A stretch of 64,000 bases of DNA, taken from the NCBI GenBank assembly GCA_902806575.1, contig CADCXD010000004.1, forward strand, positions 682,001 to 746,000. The letters run 5' to 3'. The notes below the pieces were generated by a model. It was not told the DNA's origin. It was given only the letters and a program-made list of their open reading frames with translations, and searched no databases. How positions within the stretch are numbered: position 1 is the first letter of the stretch; each line of letters opens with the position of its first letter. Of this stretch, positions 56,906 to 64,000 are shown in pieces. The position numbers and the translations under genes are program-made. Source of the DNA: Jackrogersella multiformis (taxonomy: Eukaryota > Ascomycota > Sordariomycetes > Xylariales > Hypoxylaceae).

Positions 56906-59900
56906 TGAGAATAAGTGAGATGTAATTATTAGGTTTAGAACGAAGGGTGCGAAAGTTGGAGAAGGTCAAGAACTTTCATCGTCAAATTTGTGGGGGCAAA
57001 AGTTCACAAGGGCCGGGGGGGTAGAATGCCTAGAGGGTGTAAAGTCGCAGAAAGTGCAGATGGTGCAGAGGGGGGGGGGGGAGGGGGGGAAAAGGCGGGG
57101 AGAGACCACGGGGCCATGGAAGCCACCTGATTTTGACTTTTTTTTTGTAAGTGTCTTTTTCGTCTTTTCCTTCTCCTAGGTACCTGCCAGCACCTGCCTC
57201 CTCCTACCTACCTCCTCCAGACCTCCTACTACATACCCAGGTACTAAGTAGTACTAACCTGTGATTCCTAATTGAGGTGGTAGGGTGATCTGCATCTGGA
57301 GGTGGGGCAAATCCACTGTTGACTTTGGGGAATAATAGCCGCGCACTTTTCTCTACAAGGTTTCCTTACTCCCATCCCATGCTGACTTACGACTTACAAC
57401 TACTCTCTTACCTACCTACTTACCTACCTACTTACCTACCTACCTAGTTAGGTACCTAGGTCCCTATTGTTTCTTTACTTACTCGCTTTATTATCATATC
57501 TATTATCTCTCTGTAGGTATGGATGAACAATTGATTAATAAATCAGGAGTGTTTGTTAAAAGCTTCAATTCGATCTTCAAGAGTATAACACTCTCTTAGT
57601 TCCAAGGTTGTCTGTCAGTCCCGGAAGATAGGTACGTACGTCAGATGCAGCAGCCATCTAGCGTTGAGTGTAAGCATTGTACCTAACAAGACCTCGGTTA
57701 GTTTGAAGACACATCAACCAGAGACCAATCAACTCACTATATCCGAATATAATTGGAATAAATGTATCACTTATCAATTGACATATACTCACATGGACAA
57801 GAGACAATATACTCAGTCGCCACTACAAACATGAAGAAAGCTATTATTAAGTCACGAGGTCGAGAAACCTACAAACGAAACTCATAGAAACCTCATTCGA
57901 CTCATGGTAGGCCTTAAAGGTCTTCTAACAATATATCAGATCATACTTGCGCATCTAAACTAAACACTGTATCGACGTGGTAGGTATGTTGAAGGCATTA
58001 TACCGGGTCGGACAAGAAGAGCTAGTCCTACCGTCCTACCTGCCTACCTGGAAGCTCTTCTCTTTGAAATTGACTCGGCAGTATCCCAGATTATAAGGTG
58101 GAGTGTGCGGATGTGTCTGGCTGGTTTAATTGGTTAAACTGGAAGAGAGGGTCTCCAGGGATCATGCAGCAGCGACAGGGGTTATCTCGGAGTGCTAGTT
58201 TGTGGGGTAACCAACCGAATCTCACCAATTCTCACCAATCTTGCGGAGAGTAAGGGCAGCACGGGCAGTACTACGTACGGGCAGCACCGTCGTAGGCCGT
58301 AGCTACCGACCCGTACTTGAACCAAGGTACAGGGTACGCGGTACACACCCCTCGTGCTACTTAGTATTATAGGTACTCTCAGCCGCCCTCGAGGCCAATA
58401 AGACCAATAAGACCTTCAAATGTCCCACATCGTCTTTTGTCAACGCAACTTGCTTATTTCGACGATCCGAAGGTTTAGGCGAGGTCCATCAGCGAGTCTT
58501 GCCGACACGTTTCATTTTCTCTTCCTCTATACCTATATCTGTGCCTATAAATCTTCTGAGACGCCCGCTCGATTCTCATGACGATCTCGTGATTGGCGAA
58601 GTTGTGTATCATTCAACAACTTCGCTTGACTTCCCGAAAGTTACCACGCCGTTACATTCTAGACATCGCTTGTCAGGGCAATCAAGTACGCCACGATGGT
58701 GGTCAACAACCCTAACCGGAGCATCTAGGTGTCACAGGCAATATAGTCTCATATTACATAAGCAGCCTGACCGGAACGTGTCTCAAAAGAGCACTCACGT
58801 TTCGACTATATCCATCACACGCACCTCGTCATCATATTGGACAACTTAATTAATTAGTAATATATATATTTGTTTATTATATTGAAGAATGGGGGGATAT
58901 ATTATGTACCTCGGTATGTTGGGAGTTTGTTGAAATATTAACGAGCTGTAAGAGCAACCTTATATAAATATTCCTAAGGATTATATAATGAAGATACCTA
59001 TTATTGATTACTATCATATGTTTGACAATTTCATTAACCACGATTATATAAAGCTTTTTGTACATATATATTAATAGTATTAAAGTTTTAATGATATTCT
59101 ATTTAAACAGGTTACAAGTAATACTCACATAAATAAATTACATATTATTTGACTCTTGTAATGACCTCCTTTTAATTAGGTACAACAACTGGAACTTGCT
59201 AGCCTTTCGGATTAATCGTTAACATATAACATAAGTTAGTACACCTTCTTCTTTCTTAGATCTGACATGGATAAGAGACAACTTAAGGTACCTATCTAAT
59301 GAGGGTTCTCTCTATCTTAGCAACTTGACTTAGTTAACAGAAACACCAGAATCGGCTTTCGTCACCTTATCTACATGAACTCTAAGCTTTTGTGTAGTTG
59401 TATAACGGGTATCATAATAACTGTAACCCGCTAAGTTGAATAACCTAACCTAATTAATATCAAGTATTAATCGAATAGAATAATTTAAACATTTTAATAT
59501 ATCTACACAGGTTCCGGGTTGGTAATGAATTGTAATGGTTATTCATTAAAATCCCCAAAACTCTCGCATAAACCTCGCTTATGCATAGTCAATCCCCCCT
59601 ATTTGATATTTTGGTCAAGTATAGTATTCTCCGTGCTCACAATAAAGTTTAAAAATAAACGCAAAGTGCTTGATTTAGTTGGCATGTTGGTCCTACCGTA
59701 TTAACGGTTGATAAAATTAATAATTTATCAATCTTCGATGTTCGATTTTCGCTGCCAATGACTTATGGCAGCTTGTTAGCTAAGGTTATTTAATATCCTA
59801 GCTGACAGTCCTGTCAACTTAGGATTGAATATAAATCCTATTGGAAATAAATCACCGAAGCATTAAGTTGCATTATCATTATTTCGATGTAGTGTAACAT

Positions 59901-61599
59901 GACAGAACAGAATGAAAAGTAGAGCGGTTACGTAGTATAGTTTCTTCTTAAAGGGGTAAAAGGAGAATGAACAGGAGAAAGAGAGGGGGGATCTCCGCTT
60001 TATGGCTAATTACTTGATGCTTACCACATGAATAGTACTTACTATAGCTATGTTATACGAACAACCTTTACACCGTTATTTAACATATACCCCAGAATAT
60101 CTCGGGGTTAAATGGCAACACTTATACGTATAGGCTTGGCATTCAAATCGGATTATATTATCTCCAATGACACGGTATTATCACCGCGACACGGCCTGCC
60201 AGGGGCGAGGTGAAGGGAATTATGCTAACGACTATCTAATTGCTGTTTGCTTATCTTATATTATCTGAACATCAGTGAATACCCAAAGACAATTGGGATC
60301 TGTGTCATCCCCCTTTTAACATACTGAGTCTACTAGGTATTTTCTCGTGCCTCATTATTTGTGGCCTGACTAATTACCGGATGTACACCATTTCGGGACT
60401 CATATCGTTGGGTTCCAGTTAAGGTAAACCGCGTCTATAGGTAGCGTCGTAAGCTTTGGTCTGTCAATTGTTGAATCGTCTTTCTAGCCTCTGAATTCGG
60501 TGTACTGGAATAAACACAATATTAACCTAAGTAATATGTTATTTCTTCAGCCTAATATTCTTAGGTAGACCGATGTTCATGGTCTACTTCTCTGAATGAA
60601 AAGCGAAAAGCGGACAACTCAGTTAACTTTGCCATATCCGATATGTGTATTTCCTTATATGGGTTGAGTAAGACATCTAGGAAATCCACCACGAGTCCAC
60701 GACCGGTATGTTTTAGTATAGTATTATATCACCATCTTTGCCCTCCTCTGGGTTCTACATCATAACGGAAGGATATTAATAACACATGAGAGAGCTCTAT
60801 TTCAAGGCTGTCGAGATAGATCTCAGGTCTTATGAATATCATAATATAGCTTCTCCACTCATCGACGCGGAAATGTGAAGTATTAATAGTATTACTAAAG
60901 TGGAATTGCTATTAGTTTAGTTACACAATCTCAACCCAATATCATTTATAAAGCAGTCCTCTTCGTAGACATAGTAAGCCTGGTGTACAGTCATACCGAT
61001 TCAGTAAACAAGTTTGCGCCATGTGTTTGACTCCCTCCCCCCTCCCCTTTCTTTATTTATTTTTATTTAACCGCTGCTCATGTATAAGAGATTTAACATA
61101 ACACGAGGCACCTAGATCCTAAAATTGAACAGATAAAAATCAGATGCAATTTAGTTTCTAAATTTCGCTATATAAGGTCTGTCTACAGGTATCTAATAAC
61201 GGATTGCTCCTATATATGGTGGGTAAATGCAATGCAGTTGTTCCGCCCAGGGAACCATCCAAAAAAGGCATGCTCGTCCCAAACCTCCCGATGAATGAAG
61301 CCCACTAGTATGGGATGTATGTATGTAAGTAGTATGTAAGTATGTATATATGGCAACGCCGCGTAAAGCCCGTGTAAACAACGAAGAACTCATCTATGCC
61401 CGCCTTGCATCGCCCCCGGAATGCCCCCTTTTAAAACGTTGCGCATTGAAAACCGCCGTGGCCAACTGGTATCAAATGAGAAAACGATCCTATAAGTACG
61501 CCCGAATCCGCTAGCGCCGGCGGACTCATGAATTCATGCAGGCATCACACCATTATCGCCACCGTCGCTCTATGTAAATGGAATCCCTCGTCGTCCAGA
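56906..61599. other. Long gene-poor, AT-rich region
   Basis: No gene recognised. G tracts (12 and 7 G) lie at 57070-57089, and a CCTACCTACTTACC-type array with a palindrome at about 57410-57460. From about 58.85 to 60.2 kb the DNA is strongly AT-rich with many TAATAT words, as in RIP-affected or relic repeat DNA (inference). The frames at 58499-58849 and 59519-59704 show no domains. Confidence 0.55.
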
Positions 61600-62811
61600 T
61601 CATCCCGTGCGCGGCTCGAGGGGCTTCTGCGCGTATACGGAATGGAACGGAAGCCAAACTTGTGCTGTCGAGTTTAGTACCGCTTTCCGTACATCGACCA
61701 AGTAGACCTCGACCTGCTCCGGCGTCCAGCCTAAGCCATGGGTAAAGGGTCTGATAGTGAAGCCGTGCAAGCCGGTGTATATCATATTTTTGTTGTATAA
61801 GCCGATTTTCGCTTGACGTTCATCTGTCGGCCACGTCCCCAGAGGGGTCTTTAGTACGATCTCTTGCACATTGATGAAGCCGGCCTCTCTCATCCACCGC
61901 GCGTAATTTTCCACAGATTCAATACAATCGATGTCGAGCCTACACAATGCTTCCGCCAGTGTCCTGGCATACCCTGCCAGGGGGTCGGTTGCGAGATCCG
62001 TATCATCGTCGCATCCGGCGAGGCATTTTAGGTCTTGTAGCTCGAGCCACCCACCCGGTTTCAAGGCTCTATGTTTTATTTTGGGTCAATGGTCTTGCGG
62101 TCAGTCATCATGCTCATCAGCGTGGAAAGCTTACTTATACGCCTCAGCGATAATTGTGGGCCAGTCCCGTATTGATGGTGCCATTTGGCGTGAGTGGATG
62201 TAATCTAATGAATTTGGTGCCTGAATCCACTCCTCCTCTATGTTGTCGACGAGGAATTGCACATTACGGGGCACCCACAATGGTTGTATCGGGCTGAGGT
62301 CTACACCTAATACCTCTGCGCCGGGATACTCATCACCCACTAGTGAGAGGCGAAAGCGAGAGAACTTGTTAGTGCTGGATCGAGTCGTATGGCTCACTCG
62401 GCAAGAGGCTTGCTTACTGTCTATCGCCCAGATGCCCGTCCCGGTGCCCAAGTCGAGCACCGACTGCGGGTTGTCGAGAGGCGCAAAATGCAGCCTGCCG
62501 TCGCACATGAGCAAGACCATGGCGTGCTGCATATCCTCGCGCTCCTGCTCGGCATCGTCGTTAGGGAAGTGGTAGCGCCCCTCGCTATATTTGTGATAGC
62601 GGCGCGAGTTCTCGAAGACGTAGTCGCGGACATCCTCGGATATGGACATGGAGTCGGCAGAGAGTATGCCTGAGAAAGAATCGTAGCCGTCCTCGTCAGC
62701 TGATAACGACATAACTGAGTCGATGTCGTTCGGGGGCTCCTCGTCCTCTGCGCTCCTCGCAGGCATTGGCTTACCTGAAGGGCTTTCTCGTGATCCAGAT
62801 GGTTCCGTCAT
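61600..62811 (-). CDS. Class I SAM-dependent methyltransferase, LaeA/UMTA-like
   Basis: Three minus-strand exons, 62811-62418, 62339-62135 and 62068-61600, join in phase to 355 aa. After an acidic, disordered N-terminus come YVFENSRRYHKYSEGRYHFP and the SAM-binding motif I SVLDLGTGTGIWAID. The next strand, YPGAEVLGVDLSPIQPLWVP, holds the acidic ribose-binding residue, followed by YIHSRQMAPSI and the post-motif III KALKPGGWLELQD. This layout is typical of the many LaeA-like fungal methyltransferases. Some control secondary metabolism; most have no known substrate. No velvet partner is nearby. It is intact, unlike the genes to its left. Confidence 0.92.
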
Positions 62812-64000
62812 TGACCCGACTACCTTGAGACGAGGTCGCGATATCGTGGCGAAGGGACATTAAACAATAATTTCTATTCTGGAGAGGGGGGGGGACTAGT
62901 GTAGAGGGACCTCTCGTCGGTAATGTGTGTGCTTGGTGATCAGTGATCACGATGGGTTCCAGCGCAACGGAGAAAAGCCCCGCCAAGGGAACCACCAATA
63001 TCTAAACCGCGGTCTATTGGCTATAAGTTGCGAGATCCCCGCTTGGCTGCAGATGGAGGCGTCGTGACCGTCAATGAGATGCGAGCGGACCTTACCAGAA
63101 GTGAGGTTGATGGTACAGTCGGGGCCCCAAGAACAGGAACGCGCCGACCCAGCAATTTGGAACTCACCGCAGACGGCGGCAGGGTATGATCCTTTCAGTC
63201 GGTGAGCGCGTGGCACCGAGCTCGGCTTCGCCCTCGAGGTGGAGACGCCAACCTGGAAACTTCCATACATAAACTGTAACAAATAAGGGGAGTAAATACA
63301 CTAAGGTAATAACTAAAAGAAGGGTGAGTGGAATTTAGATGCTGGTTCTTAACTACTACCTAGGACCTAGGTACCTAGGTATGTATTTTGACGAATGGTA
63401 TGGATAAGGAGAGTTTGGTGAATTATCCCATTGTTTACGCATATTCAACCTCAGGAGTTTAGAAGTTTGAATTAGGAGGTCTAAGTCACCTGCTTACAAA
63501 AAGAAATATGTACTTAGGTACTCATCTAATGCCTACTAGTCTGCCAGCTAAGTATAGATAAGGTTAGACGGACTATAACATGGTGCACTGACCACTTCAC
63601 AAGAGAGAAAGTCCGACGATACTAGTGTAGTACACTACTTAGGTACCTACCTTAAGAGGTATCCACATTAAAATTATACCTAGGCAGCTAGGTACCTTAT
63701 TAATTAGAAATTAAAATACATAAATAAACATGATTGATATATACGTATATCTAGGTACCAGGTAGGTAGGCAGATACGTAATATGCTCCTCTATAAGTTT
63801 GTCGTAAATTAATATGATATGGTTAACTTATAAGGATACTTACATACCTACCTAGGTACCTAGCTTCGGTGATTATATTAGGTTGTAATAAGTACCGACC
63901 CAAACCGACTTACACGAACATGGGGTACCTACCTAGGCTGCTGCTAGGTCGGTAAGGATTCATGCTGTGTAACAGTGGCTTAACCAAGCTGGTGGGACAT
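62812..64000. other. Intergenic, palindrome-rich to window end
   Basis: The minus-strand frame 62947-63282 has no family match. From 63.35 kb onward there are dense TACCTAGGTA-type elements (63358-63382, 63640, 63680-63695, 63752-63770, 63848-63862, 63926). Confidence 0.6.

Noticed and set aside
62947..63282. 111-codon minus-strand frame with Cys/His residues
   Set aside because: The Cys/His spacing does not form a recognisable zinc-binding pattern and no splice structure supports it.

Overview
The window is nuclear DNA of a filamentous ascomycete, most likely a Sordariomycete and possibly Xylariales (inference). The support is short GT-AG introns of about 55-160 nt with CTAAC/CTGAT-like branch sites, protein content typical of Pezizomycotina, a tRNA intron placed one base after the anticodon, and intergenic DNA full of TACCTAGGTA-type palindromes. 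No prokaryotic, phage or CRISPR structure was seen. All splice models were built by hand; each was kept only when domain continuity, splice signals and reading phase agreed.

Layout. 0-11.3 kb: an intron-containing tRNA-Leu, an arrestin-fold protein, a PPIL3/Cyp10-type cyclophilin and a SMYD-like TPR-SET protein, separated by long AT-rich spacers. 12.7-18.0 kb: a graveyard of a secondary-metabolite locus, with a highly reducing polyketide synthase relic (KS and AT gone, DH frameshifted, methyltransferase core lost, part of KR inverted), the last ~95 residues of a P450, a broken SDR and a second, unrelated carrier-protein fragment. 19.1-45.6 kb: a dense, conserved housekeeping block holding a small membrane protein, sphingoid-base phosphate phosphatase (LCB3), mitochondrial FAS II ketoreductase (OAR1), SUMO E1 subunit UBA2, queuosine-salvage protein (QNG1), DNA polymerase delta small subunit (POLD4/Cdm1), two small uncharacterised multi-exon genes, a GH72 glucanosyltransferase, guanylate kinase, Cdc10-type septin, mitoribosomal bL32m and Ski8. 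45.6-61.6 kb: gene-poor DNA with a Ty3/Gypsy remnant, a frameshifted 17beta-HSD/ketoacyl-CoA-reductase-like SDR and an apparently truncated C2H2 regulator. 61.6-62.8 kb: a LaeA-like class I SAM methyltransferase. The rest to 64 kb is palindrome-rich intergenic DNA.

The intact genes do not form an operon-like functional unit; they act in unrelated core processes (sphingolipid turnover, mitochondrial lipoate and fatty acid synthesis, sumoylation, tRNA modification salvage, replication, wall remodelling, septation, mitochondrial translation, RNA decay or recombination). The contrast between this conserved block and the relic-rich flanks is the main architectural feature. I found no convincing undescribed system. 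The strongest leads are the decayed PKS locus with an internal micro-inversion, a palindrome-rich block of odd composition at 32.0-33.3 kb, a C2H2 factor ending just after its first post-finger segment, and a Ski8 gene whose first coding exon is only the ATG.
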